This document shows positions 9,322 through 24,026 of a stretch of 64,000 nucleotides of DNA, one piece after another. Each line of letters opens with the position of its first letter. Positions within the stretch are counted from its first letter, which is position 1. The position numbers and the translations under genes are program-made. Source of the stretch: Bimuria novae-zelandiae CBS 107.79 (lineage: Eukaryota > Ascomycota > Dothideomycetes > Pleosporales > Didymosphaeriaceae); NCBI GenBank assembly GCA_010015655.1, contig ML976746.1:62001-126000 (forward strand), written 5' to 3'. Below the pieces are notes generated by a model. It worked only from the letters and a program-made list of their open reading frames with translations. It was not told where the DNA came from and did not search any database.

Positions 9322-12300
9322 GATGAATTACCTTTTTGTGTCCTCTATACAGGGTTACCCCGAACCGAGTTTCGAACATACAGTGTTCTTTTATTTGTGT
9401 TCAAATACGGAAACGAGCAACGGAGGTAAAGATGGATTCTGCACTCGGATAACGTGGCCAGGGACTTCGGTGTGGTCGTTTGGGATTGTGGTGGTCCGGA
9501 ACGTCGACAATTCGTGCTTTGGGCGAAGTATGGGTCGCGGCCTGCGGGTCGGGTGATCGCAAGAGGTGGACGGGAGATAGAAGTCGGATCTTGCGCCTCC
9601 TCGCGGTGTCTCCTGGATAGTCTCGAAAGAGATGAACCAAATGCAAGAACGCACGCGCCTGTCCACATGCGCAACTGGTGTCGCATGGTATTGAGTATTC
9701 GATGCTATCGATTTAAGATCTGGTTGCGGATGCTGGATAGGTCGTACTGTGTAAATAAGAATTGTAAACTATCGTAGACAGTTTAGTCGTCAATTATTGG
9801 AGACAGATCAGATCAATGCTTTACTATACTTCGTCCGTCTTGAACACTTCTTTTCTTCTACTGATCCAGCGTCCCCTCCCACCTGTGACCATCGTTGCGA
9901 TAACCTTTACAGACAATCACCATTGTACTATCGCATCCTGATCAAATCTCACAGCTCTAGCCTTCCAGTTCCTTCTCTATAGTCACCTCCTCGCCCGTCC
10001 CCAGCGCAATGGATATACGAGTGCTATTTCCCCGCTCTGTCCCACAGCTACTATACGCGTTAAACCTTTAGCTAGAACCCTCATGAGTCGTGTTGCGCCG
10101 TCTCCTACCAGCTTTCCGCGTCTTTCTCATCTTACACTACTAATATGATGACTCAGATGCGCAGAACAGTTTATAGCGCGTGCCGGACTTCGAAAAATAG
10201 AAGAGCGTTTTTTAGACTTTTACCATTTACCGTTTTTAGGTAGTTTTGAGGGTTGGACGAACGTTGGAGGATTGCCAGTGACATGCGAAGGGGGCATTGC
10301 CAATAAGCCACCTCGTTTTTTGAACTTCTTAGTGTGCGCCGGAATGTCGCTGCACGCGAGAATACGCGAGTGATAGGTGATCCTTGGGGACTCTGTTAAT
10401 GGGGCTGAAGGCTAATGATTCGTGGGTATGGCCATGGGCACATGTGCACATGTACAGGGACGCGGCTTGGGTGGTGATGAGCGTCGAGGCGGTTGGGGGG
10501 TGGGATGTGGGCATGGTATTTCGTTGATGTACACGAAACAGACGACATCGCAAAACCAACCCCACGCCACAGTACAGTCCCCTATCCAGTCTCTATTAAT
10601 TCACAGCTTACACCTTTATCCCCAAGCTAAGCTATTCTGCGTGTGCGAAACTCTCAATCCGATTCCGGACCGTCTACGCGGAGACTCCACCACGAGATAT
10701 ACGATATGTCGAACCCCGGGCAAGCCGTCCACCACATCCTCCTCATCGGCCTCGACCCCCTCGACCCTCCCCCCCAACGCTCCCGTCCCCGCCTCTATCC
10801 CTCCAGTCCATCGCCTCTAAAATCGCCAGAAGGTGTTGTTTAATGATGGGGCGGATCGGCAGTGTAAGGCTATTGAGAGGGGGTTTGGGGTTGTGATGGG
10901 GGAGTGAGTGTGGAGAGGAGCTCTGGTGGGTGTCAACGGTCGTGGCAAAAACGGGCAGAAGAGGGGTCTTGTGTAGACTAAGGTGCGCTAGTTCGGTGAT
11001 GTAATTCGATGGAGGGTAGTTGTGGTACTGTGGTCATTCGTAATACTTAACTGACCCGCTGTTAGAAGGGTGAGGCTCGATATGCACAGGCACGTGTGCG
11101 TGCAGCGTTGCCGTTGTTAAATCAATTCTCTGGACGATGAGCACAGTGGTTTCGGTGTTATGCTTTCGACCATCGAACGCGTGCTCGTGCTCTCGAGAGG
11201 CCCGAGATGGATAGCCGTTTTTTCAAGTCGTTCTCAACGGTGGTACACTGAGACATTGGAGCTGTCTCACCCCTTCCAAGGCCGGGTAGGCCCACTAGGC
11301 AGTTGCCGTAGCGTCTCATACCTATGTCCGATGACCGTCAGATGGCGGATATATGGCGTAACACACAATCACGCTGCGTCTTTAGTTCTGTCATTCGCCG
11401 GTGTAGTACCCAGCAGTGTCCAAAGACAGCTCTTTGGTTCGGACATGTCATAAAGAGCAAGGGCAAGCGAAGGTGGAACAGTTTCAACGTGGTCGGCCAC
11501 TCTGAAAGGGTGAGAGGTGCAGACACGACTGATTAATGCCAGGGCAACACGTGGTAACGGTGCAATGCAGGCGGCTCAAAGAGGTGCTCGAAGACTTTGC
11601 TGTCAAAGCGGAGCCACAGGGTTGCTCGCGCCGGCACTCTTGCTGCAAGCCGTACGTGCCATCCGTGGTTCTCGCGCGGATCGTTGGATACACCACTGCA
11701 TGAGCACGCCGTAGAGGCGATGATGGACAAGCTTAGTGGCCTGAGAATCCAACGTGTTCTCACTCGGCGCACGCAGGCGGGGTTGCAAGAGGCAATGGCT
11801 GCAACGCCTGCCACAAGGCTGCGACCAACGAACGTTGGGGCCTCAACAGCACGGTAGCACATTGCAGAAGATACACTCGGCGCCCGAGCGCGCTCGAAAT
11901 CATGGGCGGCGAGGCTGATCAGCGATCTGAGATTCTCAAGAATGCGGGAGATGGCGCCAGTGGCCGTTGCGCCCGCTGCCCCAGCGAATCAGCGGGGCGG
12001 GCGAGGCGGGAGAGCAGCCGTGGAGCAGGCATCGCTAGCGGCCCCAGGCGAAGGGGAAGAGTGTCAATGCGAGTCCCCAAGCATCGGCTTCCAATCAGCC
12101 TTTGCTGGTGAGACCAGATGGCAGACCGCATCGGGTTTTTTGGAATCAATATGGGTGCTGACAACGAGGCTGCAAAAAAGGAAGCCCCGTCTCAGGTCTG
12201 CGAATAGCATGATTTCTGGCAGTGTTGGTGTCGCTTGTGCTCTTCCCGTCTGCCCCAGGGTGCACGACAGCACCAGAGCGGGAATTCCAGGCCGGCGCCC

Positions 12301-12335
12301 CCTGCAGTGCAGCTGTGCAGTTGTCCGACGAGGTT
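9322..12335. other. Long intergenic region, no supported gene
   Basis: Numerous overlapping frames of 60-110 codons occur on both strands, but none shows a domain, a convincing splice structure or a homologous pattern I recognise. A short frame at 10706-10843 (starting MSNPGQAVHHILLIGLDP) looks coding at its beginning but soon becomes proline-rich and stops. The right part probably holds distal control sequence of veA. Confidence 0.4.

Positions 12336-12378
<43 letters not shown>
12336..12378 (+). repeat. (GCA)14 trinucleotide repeat
   Basis: A perfect GCA/CAG tract of 14 units plus one base. It lies in frames coding Gln, Ala or Ser but in no supported gene. It sits about 1.4 kb upstream of veA. 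Confidence 0.95.
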
Positions 12379-12379
<1 letters not shown>

Positions 12380-13370
12380 CTTCAGGAGCGGCAGGCCAGG
12401 ACGCTGGAATGAGCGCATGACGACGCAGGGTTCGCTCCCAGCAGAGAGAACGAAGGTGACGAGCCACGCAGAAGAGCTGCAGAAGGCGCGCAGAAGCCTG
12501 AGATTGGCGGTGCACTGGGCAGCAGATGGTGCTGGTCCAGCGTGCATTAAGATGCAAGACAGCAGATTCGCTCTACTCCAAGTGCAGCGAATCGGCGTTT
12601 TGGGTGACGAGGGAAGAATGCTGTCCTGCTGATCGTTGGCATGGCTCCAGACATGCAAGTCCGACGTGCGAAATTGCAACACACTGTGGAGGCCTGCCGC
12701 CGCGGAGAGCTCCATCGTCGGAGCGTCGGTCCCATCCCCCCAATCCCAGTTCACTTGACCATTTTAACTCACGAGTCCGTCCCGCGCCAGTGCACAGTGT
12801 CGTTTCGGGCGCAAGTGCCCGCGGCGATGATCGTGACCCTGACCGTGGGACGCTCTCGCCGCCGCGTCGACGGGCGAGGAAGGTCAACTGTGTAATGGCT
12901 GCGACAGCTATGGGGAGAGCCCGCAATGATGATTTCTTTGGATTGGCACCCCCAGGCCAAGCCTGCAAAGGCACAGTAAGCCTGTCGGCTGCAGACAGGC
13001 ATGGCGCATGACAGGGATATCTATTGGCACCCCACGGCTGCGGGTGCGAACAAGGAGCATTCAGCCGGCGCGACTAGGGTTGGAGAGAGATGCTGCCGCG
13101 CCAGCCAGCCCCCAGAGCGCCCATCGCCCGTCTTAGTCGTGCCCAGTGCCCACCCATCGCCCTCGCCTCGTTCGCTCCCTCCTCCCGGCTCAGACCTCAA
13201 GACAAGACATTGTCCACGACGGCCAGCGTCGTGACGGCTCTCCAGAGCACGCCCAGCACCGCGACCGTGTGGTTGACCCTCTCGCTCACCACTCAGCGGG
13301 CTCTTCGCTACCAGTGCGCACTGCCCACAGCCGATAAACGACCGCTTTCCGGGTCGCCCACGCCGCTCCT
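12379..13370. other. GC-rich region upstream of veA, no supported gene
   Basis: Frames up to 199 codons are open on both strands because GC content is high, but their content is Arg/Ser/Pro-rich and without motifs. A long 5' leader of veA, possibly spliced (a GTGAGT donor lies near 13459), would explain the region better than a protein gene. Confidence 0.4.
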
Positions 13371-13392
13371 CACTGCACTGCACTGCACTGCA
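13371..13392 (+). repeat. (CACTG)4 pentanucleotide repeat
   Basis: Four perfect CACTG units followed by CA, in the probable 5' leader or promoter of veA. Confidence 0.9.
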
Positions 13393-13749
13393 CATTGAAG
13401 CCGCAAAGAAACAAACCATCGCGCTTGTTTCCATCTCTCTCTTTCTCTCTCTGAATCGTGAGTGTTTTCCACCGCCTCTGCGTAGTGTCGCGAGACGCGC
13501 TGCCCAGGGGCGCGGCCTTGGAGCTGCCAATGCCACGGGCGCAGTCCCGCCGTGCAGGCGTCGGAGAGGCATACTGACGGTGAGCCAAAGTTGAACGCAC
13601 GTGGTTTCGCCGCAACTCACATTTTCCGTTCATTGCTGCACCGCTCGGGTGGTCAACGACGTAAGTTGCACATGTCGCGCACGCAACGGGGACGCGAGGC
13701 TGTCCTAGCAAAGCGCGTACCGAACTCGACTGACGCCGAAGCAGCCCGA

Positions 13750-13786
13750 GACCAGCCCACGACCAGCCCACGACCAGCCCACGACC
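13750..13786 (+). repeat. Three tandem 11-bp units immediately before the veA start codon
   Basis: The unit GACCAGCCCAC is repeated three times (13750-13782) and ends directly in GACC-ATGG at the start codon. It therefore lies in the 5' untranslated leader and could influence initiation or simply be a slippage product. Confidence 0.85.
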
Positions 13787-15643
13787 ATGGCCTCCACCAT
13801 CGCCGTCACCAACGAGACGAGGAGCACTTCGGTGCGCACCACCAAGGACGGCCGCAGCATCCGCTACTCGCTGCACGTCATCCAGCAGCCCGAGCGCGCC
13901 CGTGCCTGTGGCAGCGGTGCGAAGTCGAGCGCTGATCGTCGCCCTGTTGATCCGCCGCCGATTGTCGAGCTCAAGGTCTTCGAAGGCGACCAGGACATCA
14001 CCTTTGGCTACAATGCCAACTTCTTCCTGTTCGCGACCCTCGAGAATGCGCGCACCATTGCCCCCGGCCGCGCGCCTGCCGCCTCACCCAGCTTCCCGGT
14101 GCTCACGGGCACGCCGGTTGCTGGCATGGCCTATCTGGACCGCCCCAATCCCGCTGGCTACTTCATCTTCCCGGACCTGTCTGTCCGCCACGAGGGAAAG
14201 TACCGCCTGAGCTTCGCCCTGTACGAGGAACTGAAGGATCCCAAGGACATGGACCCTGAGGACCGCTCTGGAAATGCCCGCAACCAGGGTGGCATCGATG
14301 CCCACGTTTCCCACCGTCTGGAGGTCAAGTCGGCTCCTTTCGTCGTCTTCTCCGCGAAGAAGTTTCCTGGCCTGTCCGAGAGCACCGCGCTGAGCCGCAT
14401 GGTTGCTGAGCAGGGCTGCCGCGTCCGTATCCGTCGCGACGTTCGGATGAGGCGTCGCGAGAACAAGCCCAACAAGGACTGGGACGAATACGACGAGGAT
14501 GGTGGTTACGAAGGAGGCAGGCGCACTTCCTCGACGCCCGACAACTACGCTCAGCAGCAAGGCTTGCCTACGCCCAACCCAACGCTCGATGCAGACAACC
14601 GCCCACGCTCCGTCTCGAACGCAAGCAACACTTCGTTTGCCGCACCTCGACGCCAGAGCATGGAAGAGATGGCCCCGGCTCCTGCCCCGGCATACCAGCC
14701 CACCAACAGCTACCAGCAAATGCCGCCGCCTCAGAGCACGACTTATCCCCAGGTTCCCCAGTACAGTGCTCCCCAGACCACGTACCAGACCCAGTATGCT
14801 CCTCCTCAGCCGGCGGCTCCGCTCATGCAGCCTCCACAGGCACAGTACTCGCAGCCATCTCACCAGCCTACGCACAACTACCAGACTCAGTCCAACATGC
14901 ACATGGGACAGTCGTATGGCTACATGAACAATCAGAGCTACCAACAGTCGCACTACGAACAGCCTGCTCCTGCGCGTCAAGAACCTGCCGTGGATTACAA
15001 CCAACCTGCTCCAGACTACCGCCGATCCTCAGTTACCCAGCCAACCCAGCATACCCAGCAGTATCCAGGTCCGAGCCAGTTGATGCCTTCTTACGGTTCC
15101 ATGGACTACGGACGACCGCAACAAATGCCTCAGCCAATCCAGCCGATCCAGCCGATCCAGCCTCTCCACAGTCCGAACCATATCGCTCCGGTTTCTTCGT
15201 CTTCGCACAGCAAGTCTAACGGTCATGCGCTTGCTCCACTGAGAACCGTCTTGGCAGATGTCAATACGCAAAAGCTGGAACCTGTGTCGCCTTCGTACCA
15301 GTCACCGCCCAACAACATGTCTGCTCCAATGTCTGCTACGTCTGAGATCGCTCCGCACCACAAATATCTCGACACGCATGTTAACTACAATCTGCATCTT
15401 CCGGTTCAATCTCAAGCTGGCATTGGGCAGAAGCGATCCTACTCGAGCACTTTTGACACCCGGCACCTGGATGACCGCCTCCAACAAGGCGCGCGTCCCA
15501 ATCCTCAGGCTCCACTTTACGCATATGCAGACAACAGTGTCGGCTCGCCCGACATGGAAGAACCAATGGATCCCGCCGCCATGAGCTATAGGCGCGCTGA
15601 TGGCAGTCACCGCTCGCGTAGAGTGCCCGAGCTGGGTGTCTAG
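13787..15643 (+). CDS. veA: Velvet-family regulator VeA
   Basis: VeA is the light-responsive core of the velvet complex (with VelB and LaeA) that links sexual development and secondary metabolism. It shuttles to the nucleus. The 618-residue frame has no intron. The velvet domain spans roughly residues 25-225, with typical stretches [53 protein letters not shown] and [14 protein letters not shown]. It ends in the basic run [15 protein letters not shown], a likely nuclear signal. Residues 240-480 are Pro/Gln/Tyr-rich and disordered, as in other VeA proteins, and the tail carries KRSYSSTFD. The arrangement fits VeA rather than VelB, VelC or VosA. The start codon has a good context (GACCATGG). 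The length is slightly above that of the Aspergillus protein. Confidence 0.95.
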   Translation: MASTIAVTNETRSTSVRTTKDGRSIRYSLHVIQQPERARACGSGAKSSADRRPVDPPPIVELKVFEGDQDITFGYNANFFLFATLENARTIAPGRAPAASPSFPVLTGTPVAGMAYLDRPNPAGYFIFPDLSVRHEGKYRLSFALYEELKDPKDMDPEDRSGNARNQGGIDAHVSHRLEVKSAPFVVFSAKKFPGLSESTALSRMVAEQGCRVRIRRDVRMRRRENKPNKDWDEYDEDGGYEGGRRTSSTPDNYAQQQGLPTPNPTLDADNRPRSVSNASNTSFAAPRRQSMEEMAPAPAPAYQPTNSYQQMPPPQSTTYPQVPQYSAPQTTYQTQYAPPQPAAPLMQPPQAQYSQPSHQPTHNYQTQSNMHMGQSYGYMNNQSYQQSHYEQPAPARQEPAVDYNQPAPDYRRSSVTQPTQHTQQYPGPSQLMPSYGSMDYGRPQQMPQPIQPIQPIQPLHSPNHIAPVSSSSHSKSNGHALAPLRTVLADVNTQKLEPVSPSYQSPPNNMSAPMSATSEIAPHHKYLDTHVNYNLHLPVQSQAGIGQKRSYSSTFDTRHLDDRLQQGARPNPQAPLYAYADNSVGSPDMEEPMDPAAMSYRRADGSHRSRRVPELGV

Positions 15644-17221
15644 GAGGAACATCCCGATGCTGATGCCTAACGGAGCGTATTTGCTTTGATGCGGCGTTTA
15701 GTCATGACGATGTGATGTCCTCAATATCCGCGACGCCTACTTCCTCACGAAGACGCGCCCCGCCGAATATTTTCCTTATTGTTATCTTTGTTGCTGGTTT
15801 TGCCGATCATCATCGGCCTTCTCATACCCTCCCCTACGCACCTTTTCCTTCGAAGTCGTCGATGAAAAAGCACACGCGCCTCGACTAGGCAACATGTTTA
15901 CCGATACATAATTTCTTAGCTTGTTTTTGAGTTTGGGATGGGGGAAGGGAGTTGTTTTGTACGTTGAGAGGGTGAGACAAGGGTGTGCGGAGGGGCAGCC
16001 GCGTACGCCTGAGCCTGACGGCACGCGCCATTTTGGAATTTTTATGGGCCTTTCCTTTTTTGTACGGTTTTGGATCTCTGGGAGAGGAATGGGTATAGCT
16101 CGTGGGGAGAGGGATGTGGGTTGTGGGTTAGGGAACTGTCATGGCAATGCTAGAAGATACTCTGCGGACGCATACAGAGGGATTCGTGGGAGAATGGATC
16201 AGGGTTACATTCGTCGCTGTGGGTTGTATGGGAACTGCCATGTCAGAGGATACACTCTGCGGGACGCATACAGGAGGATGCCAGTCGGACAATGGATCAG
16301 GGTAGATTGGTCGATGGATGCGTGTGGTACATCACAGGGAGGCAGGCCTTTTTTTCGAATGCGCTGCGCTGGTTGCTTGGTTAGAGATTAGATGATGGGA
16401 TGGAATGGAATGGATGCCCTGTACACTTCCACTTCACCGCGCTCCCTTAATGTATGCAATTGTCCCCCGACGACTCGGCAATATCAAAGGCGCAAGGTCC
16501 ATCCCTTCCGTGGAGCGGAAAACGCGGTCAGTGCGCCTGTGTGCTGAACAGAGAGACAGGGACCCCGTGGCTATCACATCAAGCGGGTACATTTCCCCGC
16601 GACGACAGACCCTGGTGCGTCCCTGTCTGAAGCATACAATGAACCTTGCTCTCCGAGGCCCCGTCCCGTCATCTCTTCCATTCACCACATAATCAGCTGA
16701 TCTGTCCGTTTCCCTGCCTATTTATCTTGTCCAATCCCGCACAATTCCGCCCATGCTGTTGCGATCTCCACTCTGCTAAACTTTATATATGAATTGTTAA
16801 ACGTGATCACGGGTGGAACGGCTAGAGGGGTTTGGGCGATATGCGGTGAGAGGTGATGGTAGGGGCGGGTTGCGATGCGGCGCGGTTGTTGCGTGGACCT
16901 GGTTGGTGGTTCGTGTTGCGAGGTGATCGGTGTGAACGGGCGGTGCGGGGAGAGTTTAGGTAGGGGGAGAGGAGGAGATAGATGTGTAGGAATCGCGTAT
17001 GATTATTATATGTACTGGGATTAAAAGTGAGGAGAGGGGGAGGGGGGTTCTAGAATAATCATACACGCTTAGGATGCTTTTAGCTCACCCAAGAAGCTCT
17101 TGTACATGCTTGATGTGATGTCTCATTCGTTCATTCCCTACGTATTCGTGGTATCTCGTCCTGGAATATCAGGCTTTCCGCTTCGCCAACGCCTCGGGAA
17201 TAGAGTATCAAGAAGAAGCAC
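15644..17221. other. Intergenic between veA and the sulfhydrylase gene
   Basis: Holds the 3' ends of two convergent genes and the 97-bp duplication listed separately. No protein or RNA gene is supported; the 156-codon frame at 15921-16391 falls across the duplication and has no recognisable content. Confidence 0.5.
16123..16317 (+). repeat. Diverged tandem duplication of about 97 bp downstream of veA
   Basis: Unit 1 (16123-16217) and unit 2 (16218-16317) share, in the same order, GTGGGTT, GGGAACTG-CATG, GA-GATAC-CTCTGCGG, GACGCATACAG and AATGGATCAGGGT. They differ by many substitutions and small indels, so the duplication is old. Confidence 0.8.
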
Positions 17222-18935
<1,714 letters not shown>

Positions 18936-19815
18936 TGTATCAAACGTCAAAGTCAAGAAAAGAAAGCACGGGCAGCTGTCCAGATAAAACGACGACGTCT
19001 GGGAGCACGCGTATTACTATACGTGCTGGTCCAGAACCGGTACACGCTTCCAATGGCGCCAGATGGATTGCACAAAAAGCCCTTTCGATAACGTCATTCA
19101 AGCATCCCACGAGCCTCGCGTGTGATTGTCTCGTTTTTGACCCACCAGTGCTGTCCCGCGGACAGTATCTTGCCTGCCATACCCCTTTGTGTTCCTCTGT
19201 TATTGCTTCAACACAACGATCTCGGGGCCAGGCGTCATCGTACTGATGATTGCAGCTCAAGGCTGCATGGATTATTTGATTGCAGGCCCCGGAATGGCTT
19301 TCTTTCCAGTGGAACATGCGTGGAAGGCTGTCCGTTCGCGCTCACAAAGCGCGTTGTCGTGGTGAGCACGCCATAGCTACCCCGCTGCCCCGCTTCCACC
19401 GTGGGGTGTGCCACCACTTCGGCGGGGGTGAACGTAACCGGCATGACATGATATGCGGACGTCGGTACTTTTAGCGGACGATGCTGCGTTCGTCAATGCG
19501 GTGCGACGAAGAGAAGAGAGAAGTTCCTTGGCGCTGTGCTGTTTCCGCTTCCGCTTCCGCTTCGGTCCGTTTCTGCTCAACATCTGTGGAAGAAGCAGAG
19601 TCCACGCAGGAAGTCTGATCAGGTGCCAGACTCGGACGTTTGGAAAGTATCATCAGCACCACAAAATTTGCTGCACCTGAAGTTCGTGGCATCTACGCCA
19701 ACCATGATTCGGGTATATACATAACCTCATAGTCCCAGTCCAAAACGCCTAATAATGCCTCCGAGCTATACAAACCATCCGCAGCCATTCCTCCCTCGTC
19801 GTCTACACAAAGCGC
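18936..19815. other. Intergenic, no supported gene
   Basis: Promoter of the sulfhydrylase on the left and 3' flank of MID1 on the right. Short overlapping frames only. Confidence 0.5.
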
Positions 19816-21845
19816 CTATATCCAACTCCACGCCGCAGCCAACACAGCCACTCCCACCGCCGCGCTCACCCGTCCACCTGCTCTCCCCGCCCCATTCCTA
19901 TCTTGCGTCAAGTCCACCACCGCGCCCGGAAAATTACACCTTACCTCGAGCCCCTTGGGGTCTCTCTTGCCATAACTAAGCTCCCGCATCGGCGGATTCG
20001 GACACGCAAACCCCATCTGTGCCGGACAGCTCCTTACGATGTCAAAGCATAGGTCCTCACAGGGAAGCAACTCCTTGTACGGGCCCGGCTTAACCACCTT
20101 ATCGATCTCATTGTTCCTGCTCTGGTTATACGCAAAACGGCCGCGGACCGTGTCGTTGAACTGCATGGAGATGTTATCCGAGGTGGGGAGCGTGCCGTTG
20201 GCGAAGGGCGTATTGATGTTGCGCGGGTGCACCCACGGGCTTGTGGCGGTCCAGTCTTCGCAGCGGGGGATGAGCACGCTGCAGAGCCAGGATTTGTAGT
20301 CGGCCGCGCAGTCGGTGCAGGTGCGTGCGAGCGAGTACTGCGCCGTGGACGCTGTGTCGCAGGCGACTTGGGCGAGGGAGCGGTTGAAGTTCTGCATATA
20401 TGTGCGCGCGAGTCCGTCATAGAATGCGATGAGGCCGGTGTCGTTGTTTTTCCATTGCGGGGACGAGGGGACAGCATAGGCGACTGACGAGCATTCCTCG
20501 AGGCCGAAGATTACTTGGCAGGTGTCATCTGGGATCGAGTTAGTTGGTGGGGAGACATGGAAGGGGAATGAAGGGAGGGCGGACCAGCTTTTGTTTGCCA
20601 TTGAAACTTTTGGAAAACTTGACCACCCTTTCCGACTGTGTTACCGTCTATGGTCATGTTGGTGGCTCCGTTCATGACTAGGACGCCTGTGTAATTTGTC
20701 GAAGTTTTGAGCCCCTGAACATGGAACTGTCCTTTCGGCAATCCTTGGCCAAAATTAGTTGTGATGGCTGGGGTAACGGTCATGTTGCTCGATTGAAATT
20801 GGTCCTTCAAACCGCAGTATGAGCGTTCCAGCCCTAGCATGGGGCTCCATTTACCATCTGGAAAAGCGTATATGCTGAAAGGCATTGTTCCGTTGTTTTC
20901 CATTTGTTGCCACTTCGCGACCTCTTCGGATTTGTTGGAGGCTGTTAGGTTGTGGGTGATGAAAAGGGTGGAGTCGCTGTCGGTATCAACCATGTAGATG
21001 AAGTTGGTGGCGTTATCGTAATTGTGATAGTAGCCCTCGTCGACGCTAGCAGCGAGTTGGAAATTCCAGTTTCCATCCCATCCATCCGTCAGTGAAGGAG
21101 CTTCGACGGCGACGAACACGTCCTCATCCGTCAAGAACGTAAAATTGACATGGCCAGCGTCGAAGGTGACATTTTTAGCGTTCTTCCTGGCGGCAGGGTT
21201 TGCTCTGGCACTGCCTGCTTGAGTCCAAACCGACAGCTTCAACTGGGGTGCAGAATCTGTGACAAGGATGACGGTTGGGGCTGGCTGCCGACACGTGTTT
21301 GCTGATATCCAAAGTTGAGTCTGCTTTTGCCTCTTCTCCAGGTCAATGCCTTCGGTACTTTCTTCTGAGACGTCCTCCGCCCTTCTCGAACTCCTATTTG
21401 TGTTATCCTCCAATTCCCCCGCAACTGCGGACTCTTCCAACACCAGCCGCTTATTAAACTGGCTCTTGTTGAATCGAAACTCCTGCGTTCTATTCGGCAT
21501 GATGTTCATCTGAAGCATCTGATTGTTATTCAACTCTGTCGGCGCATCGTCTTGTCTCCCAATCAAGCTCTTGTCCAAGTAGTCAAAGTCGGGCGCATAG
21601 AGTGCATGACCGTTCTCCTCCTCCTCGATGCCATCTCTTGTTTCTAAAGGCGGGTCGTCTGGTGGTGCGGGTTGTATTGAAGCCTCGAATTCGCTGTGCT
21701 GAACGGCATCAAGAGGGACGGGGATCTCGGCAGCGTATGCGAAATAGTTCGGCGGGAAACATATCCAGAGCACTACAACGAGACATGTCGTAATCGAAAA
21801 GGCTAGGAGCCTCGATTGCAGAGGCGTGAGCTTCGGTAGCTGCAT
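19816..21845 (-). CDS. mid1: MID1-type stretch-activated calcium channel subunit
   Basis: Mid1 is a plasma-membrane and ER glycoprotein that works with the Cch1 channel in calcium entry after stress or mating signals. Two exons: complement(19816..20528, 20585..21845), with a 56-bp intron that has a CTAAC branch site; 657 residues. The N-terminus has a hydrophobic signal segment (LLAFSITTCLVVVLWICF). The middle contains many N-glycosylation sites. The C-terminal half has the family cysteine-rich blocks: CQVIFGLEECSSVAYAVP, CTDCAADYKSWLCSVLIPRC, LLPCEDLCFDIVRSCPAQMG and FACPNP. The tail is hydrophobic and could be a GPI or membrane anchor. The intron donor is GTCCGC, which is unusual, but it restores TKAD-DTCQVIF exactly as in relatives. 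Confidence 0.92.
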
Positions 21846-22627
21846 GTGCGCGTTCGTAATAGCTGCGGAGCGGAGGTGTTTGCGACGCCAGCGCGCTTCA
21901 GCGCGGGTGCGCTGGTTACGATGCGATCAAGGCAGTTTGGATGTCCTGAAGCGTTCGGAGATTCTAGAGGGCTCGCGCGGGTAAGCCAAACATACGTCGT
22001 TGGGTGGTTTCTGACTGTGGCATGCTGATGCATACTCATTCCATGTCCGCATAGTTCGCCAAGACATGGGCAGCTGTGAGACATGGATATCCACTTCAAG
22101 CACGGCCCGGGCGCATTCATGCTGATTCCCGAACATCCCTCTCGAAACACGTAAATCAAAAAGTCTTTACAGTGACAGTTCTGGTAGACCGCTTTCTCTC
22201 TGTTGGTGGCCTAATCCTCCGCTACTCGTCCCGTGGTGGACTATTCTCTCGGCCACGTCGACTCTTTAGTAAAGACCAACATCAACATATCATCAGCGCA
22301 GTGGAGGCAGAGCCACCTCAGTAAATTCAAGTGCTTCGCAGCAGAACACGTCCACGAGACATGCCCACCGACAGACCGACTTTCACAAGACCATGCGCCA
22401 GTCTCGGCGGGGCAACGACCACCAGCAGAACCCCACGTGTGCTTCGTTCCTGCGCTTATCCGCTTATGGCAAAACAACAACAAGGGTCTGAGCCTGCATT
22501 CGATCCTTTGTCCGATCGCTGATCAGCCTGCACACCCCACTACACGTACCGTCTCGCGCTTCGCCTTACACCTGTCGCTCTTTTATACACCCTCCCAGCG
22601 ATGTAACGCTGTGTTCAGAAGCCCACC
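21846..22627. other. Divergent intergenic region between mid1 and the next gene
   Basis: The two genes are transcribed away from each other, so both promoters lie here. No further gene is supported. Confidence 0.5.
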
Positions 22628-24026
22628 ATGTCGCCGTACCAGCACCTGTTTTCTACCAACGCCGTTCTCAACGTTTGGCGCAATCTGCGCAACACCCGGG
22701 ACCAGAACGATCTACTGCTCTCGTTTCATGTTCATCCGGACGATGTGCGCACCTCGAGGGACCGCAGATATGGCAAGGGCGGAGTGGTGGAGACTACGAG
22801 CGATGAGACGGGGCGGAAGAACACGGCGGATGGGAGAGGTGTGGTAGACGGGCGGAGCAGCATAGGCTTTGTCGTGCCATGGCGGAGCATGCAGGCACAG
22901 AAGAAGGAGCTGCGAGAGAAGGAAAAAGAGTTGGCAGATGCGTTGGTAGTCCTAGCCGGTGAAGTCTCATTCGCGGGTAAGTGCACACTTATTCTCTCTG
23001 CTGAGAGCGGGTATCTTAGTCGAGCCTGTATGGACTCAGCTCAGAGACCGCAACCAGTTCTGCTAGATTTTACAAGATCCTGTGACAACCCACACCACTT
23101 CACACGTCTCGCTACATGCAAAGAACACACACTAACCACCCCCAGACCTCCCTCCCGCCCTCCAATCCTCCCTCACACAAAACCCCCTCATCCAAGTGCG
23201 CCACCTAGCCGCCGGTCTCTCACGCCAAATGTCGCGCGTCGAAATCCAGATGGCTGACAACGAGCCCTTCGCCTCGGGCAAAAACCTCTACAGCGGCGGC
23301 GAACTCATTCGCAAGTACCTCCCCGACATCGAAACGCTCTTCCAGCAGCGCCCCACGCCGCAGCGCATGATCTTCGAGCTCCTCATGGAGCTCAAAGACC
23401 TCGTCTACGCCGGCATGCTCGGCTGCGATCGGGAGGTGGTGGAGTGGGATTTGAATAACTTCTCGTCGTTTGAGGATCTGGATGAGGCGGTTGTGAGGGC
23501 GATTACGCCGCTGCCATCGGATCATGCGCTGATAGGGGCGCGGGCTGCGATAGGGAAGAGCGAGGGTAGCAAGAAATTGCTGAGGCGCAGACCGTCTATG
23601 CAGGTAGTGAGCAGCCGCCCCTGGCTCCACGATGAAGCAGAGATCCTGTACCATCTCGAGTCGCTCGACACCACGGCGGCGGCTATGTCGCACCTCCCCG
23701 TCCCGGTCACTGACTTTGTTGCGAAATCCGTAATCACGCTGCGGCGCACGCTGCCGCGTCAGGTTCTCAATGACCATAGCCTGGCGAAGCGGAAAAGGAC
23801 GGGGAGGTGCGTCGAGTATGCGCGATGCATGAAGTGGGCGGGCACGAGTTGGCGGCAAGGCGGCGGGTGTAGGAGGGGGTGCAAGAACGAAGATGAGGAT
23901 CCGGAGGGGTTGCCGAGTTGGCATAGTAGTAGTCGGTGGTTTGATCAGAGGGGGACGTATATGGTTGGAGGGGGGAAGGTGGATGCCGAAGGGAAGATGC
24001 CGGTGTCTAAGATACGGGAGATATGA
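22628..24026 (+). CDS. Hypothetical protein, two exons
   Basis: Exons 22628-22976 and 23197-24026 join across a 220-bp intron (GTAAGT...AAG) to give 392 residues, reading SFA-VRHLAAGLSRQMSRVE over the junction. Residues about 85-105 are Lys/Glu-rich (QAQKKELREKEKELADAL) and probably form a short coiled coil. The second exon contains YLPDIETLFQQRPTPQRMIF and ELLMELKDLVYAGMLG, likely helical. The last ~70 residues are Arg/Cys/Gly-rich and less convincing, so the true end may use another intron. The intron is longer than its neighbours'. I do not recognise the family. Confidence 0.6.

Noticed and set aside
8118..9330. Telomerase RNA
   Set aside because: A three-way junction and length would fit, but no CTAACCC-like template was found on either strand in the surrounding 2 kb.
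13021..13620. 199-codon frame on the minus strand upstream of veA
   Set aside because: GC-rich sequence keeps frames open by chance; content is Arg/Gly-rich without a motif, and repeats run through it.
14084..15004. 306-codon frame antisense to veA
   Set aside because: Shadow of veA codon usage; the velvet domain on the plus strand is unambiguous.
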